Assembly: GCA_002163135.1 (NCBI GenBank)
Contig: MAAN01000036.1
Coordinates: forward strand, 62,001-126,000
DNA: 64,000 nt
Source: Alphaproteobacteria bacterium 46_93_T64
GTDB taxonomy: Bacteria; Pseudomonadota; Alphaproteobacteria; Sneathiellales; Sneathiellaceae
Direction of reading: 5' to 3'
The notes below the pieces were generated by a model that was given only the letters and a program-made list of their open reading frames with translations, had not been told where the DNA came from and made no database searches. This document shows, in pieces, positions 34,810 through 44,050 of the stretch. The position numbers and the translations under genes are program-made. Position 1 is the stretch's first letter. Every line of letters starts with the position of its first letter.

Positions 34810-35862
34810 ATGCCCCACTTTGGCTGGTATTATCTGACATTCCTTTTGCCCCTGTCCGTAATCGCCGGGCTAGAAAGTGGCGGCATCGCGGTCTGGATGA
34901 CACCGATTTGGGTCTTCGCAATAACGCCCGTGCTGGATTACGTTTTTGGCGAGAAGACAGGAAATGTTTTGGCGGAGTCGGAAGCAGATCGAACCCTGTC
35001 CTTTGGATATAATTTTGTCTTATGGGCCTGGCCTCCTGTTCAGCTTGCTATCCTTTACCAAGTAACGTTGTTTGTCATCGCACCCACATCAACAATGGCC
35101 GAGATTGTAGGCGCCACTCTATCAGTCGGGATCATGACTGGCGCTATCGGCATTACTTGGGCCCATGAATTATGCCATCGGACTAAATTGTTTGAACGGG
35201 TTCTCGCAGAAATCTTGTTGACATGTGTTGCTTATGCTCATTTTTCCATTGAACATGTATACGGGCATCATAAAAATGTTGCAACCCCCCGTGATCCGGC
35301 GTCCGCTCGGTATGGAGAAGGTTTCTACCGGTTCCTGCCCAGAACTATAATTGGAAGTTACCGCAACGCCTGGATTATTGAGAAACATCAATTGGCGAAA
35401 AAAAAACTTCCCTTCTGGCATTATAGAAACCGCATGCTGCGATATGGTGTGGTCCAAATCTTGCTTCTCTTCGGTATTTATGGGTTTGCTGGCGGCGTTG
35501 GTATTGGCTTCTATCTTGGGCAGGCGATTATTGCCATAATCTTACTTGAACTAATCAATTATCTCGAACATTACGGACTACAAAGACAAGCTGACAAGAA
35601 CGGGAAATATGAACGAGTACAACCATGGCACAGCTGGAATTCCAGCCATGTTGTCTCAAATCTTTATTTGATCAACCTCGCCCGACATTCTGATCATCAT
35701 TACAATGCCTCGCGGCGCTATCAGATATTGCGCCATTTTGAGAATGCGCCTCAGTTGCCGCTTGGATATGCTGCCCTTCTGATTGTGGCCTTGATTCCGC
35801 CGCTTTGGTTCCGTTTAATGAACCCCCGTGTTCAGCGCTGGCAAGAAAAATACTTGTTATAG
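34810..35862 (+). CDS. AlkB-like membrane alkane hydroxylase
   Basis: 350 aa membrane diiron monooxygenase. The His motifs are HELCH (about residue 119), the ExxHxxGHH-type segment EHVYGHHKN (about 147), EHYG within NYLEHYGLQR (about 252) and HSDHHYN (about 296). Hydrophobic helices precede and separate them. The order is as in AlkB alkane 1-monooxygenases, with the third motif as in NYxEHYGLxR. It would hydroxylate a terminal methyl of an alkane or similar chain, needing rubredoxin partners not found here. The start has no clear ribosome-binding site. Confidence 0.82.
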   Translation: MPHFGWYYLTFLLPLSVIAGLESGGIAVWMTPIWVFAITPVLDYVFGEKTGNVLAESEADRTLSFGYNFVLWAWPPVQLAILYQVTLFVIAPTSTMAEIVGATLSVGIMTGAIGITWAHELCHRTKLFERVLAEILLTCVAYAHFSIEHVYGHHKNVATPRDPASARYGEGFYRFLPRTIIGSYRNAWIIEKHQLAKKKLPFWHYRNRMLRYGVVQILLLFGIYGFAGGVGIGFYLGQAIIAIILLELINYLEHYGLQRQADKNGKYERVQPWHSWNSSHVVSNLYLINLARHSDHHYNASRRYQILRHFENAPQLPLGYAALLIVALIPPLWFRLMNPRVQRWQEKYLL

Positions 35863-36045
35863 AAACCACACGAACGGTGAACGAACGCAGTGTTTCTTGT
35901 TGTAAGTTATTTCGGCGTCATTGGGCTAGAAAATCCACTGATATCAGTACATAGCTGCATGCACAGCGGTTCTAAGTCATATTAGTGATTGGTGCTACCA
36001 GAGCAGACTATTTCTGGCTGACACGCTTTAATTTCAGATCATTCA

Positions 36046-36180
36046 AGTTTTTTGAGGAAGTACCGTGAATAATTAGGGGGGCGGGTGTTTTCTCTATAGG
36101 GGCTCCCCCCTTCGGTAATGTCAGCAATCAGGCGCTAACCGGTCTACATTTTACTCCAAAAAACAGGTCCGTTTAAGACC
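36046..36180 (+). repeat. Dispersed repeat, copy A (TTTTTTGAGG ... G6/C6 hairpin)
   Basis: TTTTTTGAGGAAGTACC and about 25 nt of spacer lead to GGGGGGCGGG, then CTCCCCCC and a trailing GTCAGCAATCAGGCG. The same order occurs at 40090-40225 and 44908-45000. The G6 and C6 arms can pair. Intervals 35863-36045 and 36181-36527 hold no gene that I can support. Confidence 0.65.
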
Positions 36181-36527
36181 CTAAGCCGATCTTCGGAAAA
36201 TTTCATGAATGACCGCAGCGCGGACAAAGCGACCACATTCAAATATCGGCCAATTGCTGAACTGGGCGATAAGGAGTCGTTCGCAACGTGGAACTTATAC
36301 GAAAGCTTCGTAAGACTTTCGATTTTCCAATTCAGATCGCTACTCTTAGCGCTGCTCAGCGCCAACTGCCCAAATCCACCATTCTAGCGAAGCGTAAAAA
36401 ACACTGACTGTGTGCCAGCCGCATAGACGCTGCATTTCGTGGTTGTAGTAGAACGGAGGATAAGTAAAATTTTCGGCCGGACCGGAATCCACTCAGTTTA
36501 CATTTGGTCGTACATGCTCACTCCTGA

Positions 36528-37109
36528 TCAAGAGATCGCACGAATTGCTTCACTTCTGACGGCCTCAAGCCCTTCCTCACCAAATGTCCCTCGGGCCAAT
36601 ACACGAAGCCCTATGACCGTCGATAATAGCGATTTTGAGGTTGGCTCAGGATCAACCGAGCTTGGAATCGTGCCATAACTTTGGCCCCGAAGGATAGTTT
36701 CTTTAAAAAAGTCTTCAAAACCAGCCAATGCTTTCGTCACCATATCTTTTACATCATCTGGCTGATTTGGCAGATCCAGAGCCGTGTTTACAAGAAGACA
36801 GCCTTTATGATCCTTGTCTGCCTGCGATTCTGCGACCAGTCCGTCGAATAATTCGACTATCGCGGCGTGGCCGTCCTCGACAGTACTAAGATACGAAAGT
36901 GTTTTTTGACGGTTTTGCTTGTCAAACGTTAACAAGGCCCGATCGAAGAGCGCTTTCTTATTGCCGAAGGCATTGTAAAGGCTGCCTTTATTGATCCCCA
37001 TTGCTTTGGTTAGATCGGTGATCGACGTCGCCTCATAGCCCTTCCGCCAGAATACCACCATGGCCTCCTGTATTGCTGCATCTATATCGAAGCTTTTTTC
37101 CCAGGGCAT
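36528..37109 (-). CDS. TetR/AcrR-family transcriptional repressor
   Basis: 193 aa from ATG 37109 (AGAGAG upstream). The longer frame to 37205 lies in the operator. The N-terminal HTH is visible: AAIQEAMVVFWRKGYEATSI, then TDLTKAMGINKGSLYNAFGNKKALF, the TetR signature. The C-terminal half is the ligand pocket with LVNTALDLPNQPDDVKDMV. It is divergent from the AhpD-like gene with a near-perfect 28-bp-arm inverted repeat between them. TetR proteins of this NemR-like type often sense electrophiles. The effector is unknown. Confidence 0.88.
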   Translation of the reverse strand: MPWEKSFDIDAAIQEAMVVFWRKGYEATSITDLTKAMGINKGSLYNAFGNKKALFDRALLTFDKQNRQKTLSYLSTVEDGHAAIVELFDGLVAESQADKDHKGCLLVNTALDLPNQPDDVKDMVTKALAGFEDFFKETILRGQSYGTIPSSVDPEPTSKSLLSTVIGLRVLARGTFGEEGLEAVRSEAIRAIS

Positions 37110-37175
37110 TTTGTCTCTCTTTTGTTGCGCTCTATCACGATAGTCTTGTTTATACCGTACGTTCCAAAAAAAAGC

Positions 37176-37242
37176 AAATAAGTCTTGACCAATCAGTTTA
37201 AACAAATTAGATATGTTTATACCGATCGGTCAAGACTTATTT
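37176..37242. promoter_or_regulatory. Long inverted repeat, TetR operator and divergent promoter region
   Basis: Arms at 37176-37203 and 37215-37242 are 28 nt with three mismatches. The outer 15 bp (AAATAAGTCTTGACC) are perfect. The right arm contains ACCGATCGGT, a palindromic core resembling TetR/NemR operators. The structure overlaps the promoter region of both the TetR gene and the AhpD-like gene. Confidence 0.75.
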
Positions 37243-37264
37243 CACCTTAATGAATGGAACCTCC

Positions 37265-37834
37265 ATGACGGACTTCACTACCCATACAGCCGCTTCTGCT
37301 CCCGACGCCTCCAGGCCATTTCTTGAAAAAGCCAAGAATGCCTACAGCTTCATTCCAAATCTTCTAGGCACCATGGCCGAAGCTCCGGCGCTGCTGGAAG
37401 GATACATGACGCTGGCTGGGATCTTCGACAAAACCAACCTTTCCGAGACCGAGCGCCAGATCATTCTACTGACGAACAACCGACTGAATGGTTGCGTCTA
37501 TTGCATGGCGGCCCACACATCGATCTCGCAAATGGCAAACGTCCCAACAGACGTTATCGACGCACTCCGTAACAATACCCCAATTGCGGGCCCAAAGTTG
37601 GAAGCGCTTCGAAACTTTGCCACGGTCATTAATGAAAGTCGTGGATGGCCCACGGACGCGCAAGTCGAAACCTTCCTTGCTGCCGGATACAAACGGCAAA
37701 CTGTGTTTGAGGTAATCGTTGGTACTAGCTTGAAAGTTATGTCGAATTACACAAACCACATTGCATCAACCGAACTTGATGAGGCCTTTGCACCTAACAT
37801 TTGGACTGCACCAGCTGCTCAAGCTGCCGAATAA
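37265..37834 (+). CDS. AhpD-like carboxymuconolactone decarboxylase-family protein
   Basis: 189 aa from ATG 37265. The AhpD core has the redox pair and partner His: RLNGCVYCMAAHTS. Unlike the CMD gene at 22504-23058, the CxxC is present, so it may be a peroxide- or alkyl-radical-related reductase. It is first in a rightward operon with a haloalkane-dehalogenase-like hydrolase and a thioredoxin-like protein, and is likely repressed by the divergent TetR protein. Confidence 0.82.
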   Translation: MTDFTTHTAASAPDASRPFLEKAKNAYSFIPNLLGTMAEAPALLEGYMTLAGIFDKTNLSETERQIILLTNNRLNGCVYCMAAHTSISQMANVPTDVIDALRNNTPIAGPKLEALRNFATVINESRGWPTDAQVETFLAAGYKRQTVFEVIVGTSLKVMSNYTNHIASTELDEAFAPNIWTAPAAQAAE

Positions 37835-37879
37835 GAACAAGACTACCGTTTTCTTACTTCTATAAAAGAAAGTTACCCA

Positions 37880-38896
37880 ATGAAAACCTCTATATCTGTC
37901 CTCACAACAGCCGTAACGGCCGCGTTCATGCTTTTGCCAGCTGTCAGTCTCTCTCAAGCGGCAACCCCTTATGATGGGTTCAAAGTTCCACCGGCGGAGA
38001 TTTCTTCCGAATTTCCCTATCAGCATAAATTCGTCGAGGTCCACGGCTCGAATATGGCTTACATCGATGAAGGTGTAGGCGATCCAATCCTCTTCCTGCA
38101 TGGTCAGCCGACATCGTCCTATCTTTGGCGTAATATTATACCGTTCGTGGAGAGCAAGGGCCGCATTATTGCCCCCGACAACATCGGCTTTGGTCAGTCG
38201 GATCAGCCCGAGTTAGACTATACCTTTGGTGACCACTACAAATACTTCGAAGCGTTCGTCGAACAACTGGGACTTAAAAACATTACACTGGTTGTTCACG
38301 ACTGGGGATCGAGCCTGGGGCTGCATTATGCCACGCAACATCCAGAGAACATTAAAGGCATTGTGACAATGGAATCTCTGATAGCGCCGATCCTGCCCGC
38401 AGCCAGCCTTGATACGATGCCAGAAGCACTGGGTGAGTTCTTTCGCTACGTTCGCGACCCTGACAACGGACGTCGTATTCTGATTGAAGAGAACCAATGG
38501 TTGGTCGATGGCGGGTTCTTACAAGGTTTCATCAACCGCCCGTTAGCTAAAGAGGCACTGGACGTCTACCAAGAGCCTTTCCGGACCGAAAAATCCAGAA
38601 TTCAGGTCAATCAATGGCCAAACGAGATCCCGATTGCGGGCGAACCGGCAGCAACAACTTCGATCATCGCCAACTATAACTCGTTTTTGGAAAAGACACA
38701 TATTCCATGGTTGTTCCTCTACGCTTCACCTGGTGCAACGTCTCCTGAGGCCGCAGCTGACTATTGGGCAGCGCGCGCTCAGAATATTGAGACCGTCTAT
38801 ATTGGCAACGGCTTGCATTATGTGCAGGAAGATCAACCTTACGCCATCGGACGGGCAATCTCTGATTGGTATCGCCGTCTGGAAAAAAGTAACTAG
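37880..38896 (+). CDS. Haloalkane-dehalogenase-like alpha/beta hydrolase (HLD-II type), exported
   Basis: 338 aa. The N-terminus is a signal peptide (about residues 1-28, VSLSQAA before TPYDGF). The hydrolase core has HGQPTSSYLWRN, the nucleophile Asp141 in HDWGSSLG, Glu165 in VTMESLI as catalytic acid and His313 in GLHYVQED. Order and spacing follow HLD-II enzymes such as DhaA/LinB. In the oxyanion/halide segment the usual HGNP is HGQP, so halide-binding Asn is Gln76. Substrate and dehalogenase activity are unproven; other ester- or epoxide-type hydrolases share this fold. Confidence 0.75.
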   Translation: MKTSISVLTTAVTAAFMLLPAVSLSQAATPYDGFKVPPAEISSEFPYQHKFVEVHGSNMAYIDEGVGDPILFLHGQPTSSYLWRNIIPFVESKGRIIAPDNIGFGQSDQPELDYTFGDHYKYFEAFVEQLGLKNITLVVHDWGSSLGLHYATQHPENIKGIVTMESLIAPILPAASLDTMPEALGEFFRYVRDPDNGRRILIEENQWLVDGGFLQGFINRPLAKEALDVYQEPFRTEKSRIQVNQWPNEIPIAGEPAATTSIIANYNSFLEKTHIPWLFLYASPGATSPEAAADYWAARAQNIETVYIGNGLHYVQEDQPYAIGRAISDWYRRLEKSN

Positions 38897-38975
38897 CTTG
38901 ACTTTTCGGGGCTGAGTAGATGACTGCTTGGCCCCAACTATACTAAGATAACCTAATATTTTGAAAGGCCACGCC

Positions 38976-39521
38976 ATGCTCCTTAACACTCCAATCTGCG
39001 ATTTTGGCTGGAAAGCTCCGGATTTCACGCTGATGGATCCTGATGGTAAAAGTTTTACCATGTCCAAGCACTTGGGCGACAAAGGGTTGCTCATCATGTT
39101 CTTGTGCAATCATTGTCCCTATGTTCAAGCAATTGCGGAACGATTGGCGGACGACGCCAATTGGCTAAAGACGAACGGTATCAATGTATTGGCTGTTATG
39201 TCGAACGATTACCGTAGTGTGCCCATCGACAACCCACCAAACATGAAAATATTTGCCGCTCATTTTGGTTGGGATTTTCCGTATCTGGTTGATGAAAACC
39301 AGTCAGTTGGCAAGGCTTACAATGCAGTGTGTACACCTGACTTCTTTGGCTTCAACAAACACGGTGACCTGCAGTATCGAGGACGCCTTGACGACGCTCG
39401 GATGGGAAATTCCAGTAACCGAAATAAAGAACTTGTGCAGGCCATGCTCCAAATTGCTGAAACGGAGCAAGGGCCACGCCAGCAAACCGCATCTGCTGGC
39501 TGCTCAATCAAGTGGAGGTAG
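38976..39521 (+). CDS. Thioredoxin-like (AhpC/TSA-type) protein with CNHC
   Basis: 181 aa from ATG 38976, with GAAAGG upstream. The thioredoxin fold (PDFTLMDPDGKSFTM) has the active-site motif MFLCNHCPYV. The cis-Pro region is probably VCTPDFFGF. It lies 80 bp after the hydrolase gene and shares the TetR-controlled operon. Cytoplasmic, with no signal peptide. Possibly a peroxiredoxin or thiol reductase. Confidence 0.72.
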   Translation: MLLNTPICDFGWKAPDFTLMDPDGKSFTMSKHLGDKGLLIMFLCNHCPYVQAIAERLADDANWLKTNGINVLAVMSNDYRSVPIDNPPNMKIFAAHFGWDFPYLVDENQSVGKAYNAVCTPDFFGFNKHGDLQYRGRLDDARMGNSSNRNKELVQAMLQIAETEQGPRQQTASAGCSIKWR

Positions 39522-39695
39522 AATTATGCGCCCACACTTAGGCAACTCCGCACAGCAGGAAAACCTTGGGCATCTGCTCCTCATCTAATTTGGCGAAGTA
39601 AATGGGACGGACAATTAGTTGACATTCGAACGGCGGTGAGAACACCAAATTATCCTTATTACAAAACCACCCGGATAAATGAAGAGAATGTCCCC

Positions 39696-39821
39696 ATGCC
39701 ACACATTTTGACTATTTTCAGCGGCAACAACATTGTTGAAGAGGACTCGTACCGGTCCTTCGTCGTAGCGGTCATGAATGCCGGCTCTAGGCCAGAAACG
39801 CTGGGCGTTGTTTTATGCTAA
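39696..39821 (+). pseudogene. Short 41-codon frame, possible gene remnant
   Basis: MPHILTIFSGNN begins at ATG 39696 with AGAGAATG upstream, and the frame runs 41 codons to the stop at 39821. It has no recognisable domain and may be the remaining end of a longer gene. The interval 39822-40024 shows nothing else. Confidence 0.25.
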
Positions 39822-40024
39822 CGTCAAACTAGGCTCGGTGCTGCCGTTCGTTACATTCGCCGAATGACCGGTATTGGCCCGTTTTTGACGTAAATACAGA
39901 TACAGTACAACTTCCGTTACCTAGTGATAACCAGACCTTAATACCAAAGCGACGATGGCGACCGTGCCGCGTTATAGGCTGAAGACTTCATAGTCATGCG
40001 CATAGCAGAGGTAAGCAACGTTGT

Positions 40025-40225
40025 CGGCATCAAGAGCCAATTGGAACTCCTACCAGCCTGCATGCATTCCAGCTCGGTTAATTGCACTCAGCTTTTTTTG
40101 AGGAGGTACCTTGTATTAATAGGGGGTATGTATATTCAAATTCGGAGGCTCCCCCCTTCCTGATTTCAGAAACCAGGCGATAATCACAACATAAGTTTTG
40201 CTACTAAAAATAAATCCGGACCTGA
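40025..40225 (+). repeat. Dispersed repeat, copy B
   Basis: Homologous to copies A and C. It has TTTTTTGAGGAGGTACC, then AATAGGGGG, CTCCCCCC and GATTTCAGAAACCAGGCG. Its left part, shared with copy C, reads open in one frame (GIKSQLELLPACMHS) and aligns with GVKHQMKLLPASMHS in copy C, so this part may be the end of an ancestral coding sequence. Confidence 0.65.
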
Positions 40226-40387
40226 CCCAAGGCGGCCCTGTCCATGGTTAAAAATATCACCCAAAAACCTAAATATTTTTCTATCTAGGGCTTCATTCTT
40301 CGTGCTTGATGACTGTGCCGTTGTTCAATCAAAATTACCGACCGGACTGACAGATAATTGCGACAAGCCAACCTCATGCCGCCATAT

Positions 40388-41239
40388 CTACAAGAAATAA
40401 TCCCAGATCCGTTTGCCAACTGGTCCTAAGCTTCTGTTCGCTAGTTTGGTCAGGTATATGGGGAGTGAGAGATCACCTAAGGTGCTAAGTACTACGAGCT
40501 TTCCGCTATCTATTTCTCGTTCGACCAAGTGATGCGGAAGCCGTCCCCAGCCAAGGCCAGAGCAAATCAACTCTTTCTTTGCATGCAAGTCAGTAACGTA
40601 CCATTTCAACGCGTCATCCAGTATTCCGACATCCGGGTTCTTTTCATCGGAGGATTTTACGATTACCTGAGGGTGCTGCGCCAAATCAGTTTCGGAAATA
40701 TTCAAAGGATCATCTTTCAGGAGCTCACTGGAAATCACCAAAGGAATTTTCATTCTATCAATCTGCCGGTAGTCAATAAACACGCTCTTGCTAGGGGCAC
40801 CAAAGATCGCAATGTCGACTTTTTCGGCTAGAAGAATTCGTTCGCCCGATGCGGTCTCAATTTCTAAATGCACAGTGGTCGCCGGAAAGTCAGCCTTCAA
40901 GGATTTTAATAATCCCGAAAGTTTTGCAATCGGAAAATGGCTGCTCACACCAAGCTTAAGTTCGACTTCATTTTCACCTTTCATATCCTGCACGAAGTCT
41001 TCGAATTTCTGCGCCTGCTTCAATAAATGCCGTATTTGTACCAGAAGGATTTTCCCGTCAGCCGTTAATTCTGGCCGATATTTTGAACGGTCAAATATTT
41101 GAATCTGGTAGAATTCTTCTACCTGCTTTACGGAGTAGGACACAGCGGATCGCGCTTTGTTCAGTTTCTCGCTGGCCTGCTGAAAGCTACCCACATCACA
41201 GATGATACTAACAGCGTTTAAATGTTCGAGATTTGTCAT
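40388..41239 (-). CDS. LysR-family transcriptional regulator
   Basis: 283 aa. The N-terminal winged HTH (LEHLNAVSIICDVGSFQQAS, then LNKARSAVSYSVKQVEEFY) is followed by a co-inducer-binding domain (ELKLGVSSHFPIAKLSGLL). It ends in a shortened tail, but the length is within family range. It is divergent from the SDR/hydrolase operon at 41345-44782 with a 105-bp intergenic region, and probably regulates it. Confidence 0.87.
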   Translation of the reverse strand: MTNLEHLNAVSIICDVGSFQQASEKLNKARSAVSYSVKQVEEFYQIQIFDRSKYRPELTADGKILLVQIRHLLKQAQKFEDFVQDMKGENEVELKLGVSSHFPIAKLSGLLKSLKADFPATTVHLEIETASGERILLAEKVDIAIFGAPSKSVFIDYRQIDRMKIPLVISSELLKDDPLNISETDLAQHPQVIVKSSDEKNPDVGILDDALKWYVTDLHAKKELICSGLGWGRLPHHLVEREIDSGKLVVLSTLGDLSLPIYLTKLANRSLGPVGKRIWDYFL

Positions 41240-41344
41240 GGTCTAATTTTACGACCGTCTTGATCTAAAAGCTATGCTTTTTGTCGACAGAATTTAGTCG
41301 TAGTTATTTCTCAATATGAAATCACACGTACAAAGGAACACTTT

Positions 41345-41944
41345 ATGAAAGTACTCATAGTCGGCGCCTCAGGCGTCATCGGCAGCGCGATCGTTAAAGC
41401 TCTCTCGGACAAGCATCAGGTTATTACGGCCAGCAGGTCCGCCGGTGACGTGAAAGTTGACCTTTCCAGTCCGGAATCCATTCACGCAATGTTTGACCAG
41501 ATTGGCCAAGTTGACGCGATCATCTCTGCCGCTGGCGAGGCTGAAATCAAACCGTTAGATGCTTTAACAGATCTGGATTTTGACCGTGCATCTGGCATGC
41601 AGCTTATGGGACAGATCAACTTGTTTCGCTATGGCAGGAACAGCCTTACACCCGGCGGTTCGGTGACGCTGACGTCAGGCATCGCCAGCCAAATCAACTT
41701 TCAAGGCGCCGCCGCCATCGGCATGGCGTGTGCTGGACTTGAACGGTTCACGGATGCCGCGTCGCAAGAACTGACAGACATACGCCTGAACGTCGTGTCG
41801 CCAGTATCAGTCACAGAATCCATGGAAAAACTGGGTTGGCCAACTGAGGGCACCATATCGGCCACTGATACCGCAAAATCATATTTGGCCGCCCTAAACG
41901 GTACGATGAATGGCCAAACTCTGAGTACGCCTGAATACGCTTAG
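41345..41944 (+). CDS. Short SDR-fold protein lacking the catalytic Tyr-x-x-x-Lys
   Basis: 199 aa. The N-terminal Rossmann motif is LIVGASGVIGSAI, with the cofactor-binding segment ITASRSAGDVKVDL. Where SDRs have YxxxK the segment reads FQGAAAIGMACAGLERF, without the pair. This subgroup exists in many bacteria and its reaction is unclear. It is the first gene of the operon with an HLD-I-like hydrolase, with an AGGAACA-type site before the start. Confidence 0.75.
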   Translation: MKVLIVGASGVIGSAIVKALSDKHQVITASRSAGDVKVDLSSPESIHAMFDQIGQVDAIISAAGEAEIKPLDALTDLDFDRASGMQLMGQINLFRYGRNSLTPGGSVTLTSGIASQINFQGAAAIGMACAGLERFTDAASQELTDIRLNVVSPVSVTESMEKLGWPTEGTISATDTAKSYLAALNGTMNGQTLSTPEYA

Positions 41945-42019
41945 GCACTGACATCCAAGATCGGAAGTGCGGGCTAAAGTCGCCCGCCCTTCGATCAGAC
42001 AAATATATCGGAGACCATC

Positions 42020-43018
42020 ATGTCCAAATTTGAGAAACTTCAAACAACTCCTATCAAAATCGGAGTTTTTAGAACCCCCGACTCTGCGTTTGCGGATCTT
42101 CCCGACTATCCATTTGAACCGAATTACATCGAAGTGGACGGGATGCGGATGCATTATCTTGATGAAGGCCGCGAAAATGAAAAGACTATTTTCTTACTGC
42201 ATGGCCAGCCTTCATGGAGCTATCTCTACCGCAAGATGGTTCCGATATTTGTCCGCGCTGGTTATCGCGTCATTGCACCAGACCTAATTGGCTTTGGTCG
42301 CTCCGATAAACCTATGAGCTCGGATGCACATTCTTATCAGGCGCATGTAAACTGGATGACGTCGTTTGTTCAACAACTAGGGATCAAAAACGCTACCGTG
42401 TTCATGCAGGACTGGGGTGGAATGATTGGGCTACGCATACTGGCGGAAAATCCCGACTGGGCGTCGCGCCTAGTCGTTGCCAATACCGCGCTGGGCAACG
42501 CTAAAGCTCCGTTTAAATACATTCTGCCGCGCATTCTCAAGGCTATGCGATTTTTTGCAGGCAACGCATCAATCGAGGATCTGACTGCCAAACAATCCTA
42601 TGGCAATTGGGCAGGCTATTTTCTGCGATCCAAAAAGCTGGAATTCGGCAAAGTAATGCAGATCCTTACAACGTCCAAATTAGCTCCTGCCGAAATGGCA
42701 GCCTACGAGGCGCCATTTGCCGATCACCGCTCCTATGCTGGCCCCCGCAAGATGCCCCAAATTGTTGCGGCGCAGCAGGACGAAGGGCGGGCCGCTTGGG
42801 ACAAGCTGGGACAAAGCAACAGGCCAGTTCTGACCCTGTTCAGTGACAAAGATCCTTTCCTGGCAGACACTGGAATTGACAAGCAGTTTCAAGCGCTTCC
42901 CGGTGCAGCGTCCCAACCGCATGAAACAATCACTAACGCATCACATTTCCTGCAAGAAGACAAAAGTATCGAAATTGCAGACAAGGTGCTGAATTGGCTA
43001 GAGAATACAGGTTATTGA
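42020..43018 (+). CDS. Haloalkane-dehalogenase-like alpha/beta hydrolase (HLD-I type)
   Basis: 332 aa, cytoplasmic. Opening (FRTPDSAFADLPDYPFEP) and HGQPSWSYLYRKM are very like HLD-I enzymes such as DhlA. The nucleophile is Asp131 in MQDWGGMIG, the acid is probably Asp in SDKDPF and the base His309 in ASHFLQED. As in the HLD-II-like protein at 37880-38896, the usual HGEP is HGQP (Gln63). It is the second gene of the LysR-controlled operon. A haloacetate or haloalkane substrate is not proven. Confidence 0.75.
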   Translation: MSKFEKLQTTPIKIGVFRTPDSAFADLPDYPFEPNYIEVDGMRMHYLDEGRENEKTIFLLHGQPSWSYLYRKMVPIFVRAGYRVIAPDLIGFGRSDKPMSSDAHSYQAHVNWMTSFVQQLGIKNATVFMQDWGGMIGLRILAENPDWASRLVVANTALGNAKAPFKYILPRILKAMRFFAGNASIEDLTAKQSYGNWAGYFLRSKKLEFGKVMQILTTSKLAPAEMAAYEAPFADHRSYAGPRKMPQIVAAQQDEGRAAWDKLGQSNRPVLTLFSDKDPFLADTGIDKQFQALPGAASQPHETITNASHFLQEDKSIEIADKVLNWLENTGY

Positions 43019-43110
43019 GGCCGCAAAAGTAAGAATGGAGTAAATCCGTATCGCAGCTAGTTCCCGACACCGTCGAGCGGCCGATAAAGCGAGTGATTAG
43101 GAAAAATCAG

Positions 43111-43968
43111 ATGAAAAAAACTGCAATCGTCACCGGAGCCAATACCGGACTCGGATATGAAACCGCGCGCGATCTTTATCAGCAAGGAATGCATGTTATC
43201 GTCGCGTGCCGAAATGCGGATAAGGGGCACGAAGCCATTGAACGCATTCGCGCCTCAGCACCGGATGCGGACGGTGGGCTAGAATATTCGCAGTTGAACC
43301 TGTCTTGTCTCGAGGACGTGAATGCCTTTGCCGATTGGGTGAACCGTCATCTGGATCACCTTGATCTTCTAATCAATAATGCGGGTGTCATGGCAACACC
43401 GCCAGCGCTTACCGATGATGGGTATGAAACTCAATTCGGGGTGAATTTCGTTGCGCATTTTGCCCTAACCGGAAGTTTGTTTCCGTTGCTGGAAAAAACG
43501 CTCGGCTCCCGTGTTGTTTCACTAAGCAGCAGGGTGCATCGCGGCGCGGCAATCGATTTTGGCAATTTCGCTCTCGAAAAACCCTATGATCCCTGGCGTG
43601 AATACGGGCAAAGTAAACTTGCAAACTTGATTTTTGCGATAGAATTCGACCGCTGCCTTCGCGCAAATAGTCGCCAACTTATGTCCTTGGCTGCACACCC
43701 CGGTATCAGCCGAACAAACTTGTTCCGCTACCAAGGTCAAATTCCGGACGGGATCAAATTTATGACGGCCGCAGAGGGGGCTGCTCCAACGATCATGGCC
43801 GCAACTTCGGACCTAGTGCAGGGTGGTCAGTATTTTGGGCCCGACGGTCCGGGAGAGGCCAGCGGCAAGCCAGCTTTGGCACGTGTCGATGCGGTGGCAT
43901 CAGATGTGATGACAAATTCCAAACTCTGGCATTGGGCCGAAGAAGCCACTGGCGTTCACTATCCCTGA
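43111..43968 (+). CDS. Short-chain dehydrogenase/reductase (retinol-dehydrogenase-like)
   Basis: 285 aa from ATG 43111 (AGGAAA upstream). The nucleotide motif is VTGANTGLGYETA, NNAG is present (LINNAGVMATPP) and the active site is SSRVH and YGQSK. The C-terminal part resembles the retinol dehydrogenase and protochlorophyllide reductase-like group. Third gene of the LysR-controlled block. Confidence 0.85.
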   Translation: MKKTAIVTGANTGLGYETARDLYQQGMHVIVACRNADKGHEAIERIRASAPDADGGLEYSQLNLSCLEDVNAFADWVNRHLDHLDLLINNAGVMATPPALTDDGYETQFGVNFVAHFALTGSLFPLLEKTLGSRVVSLSSRVHRGAAIDFGNFALEKPYDPWREYGQSKLANLIFAIEFDRCLRANSRQLMSLAAHPGISRTNLFRYQGQIPDGIKFMTAAEGAAPTIMAATSDLVQGGQYFGPDGPGEASGKPALARVDAVASDVMTNSKLWHWAEEATGVHYP

Positions 43969-44050
43969 TTGATGCGAGCTAAAGCCACTGCCAGCACGCT
44001 GCCAGGCAGAACTGGCGCCGTAAAATAGAGAAAAAATGAAGGAACTAAAA

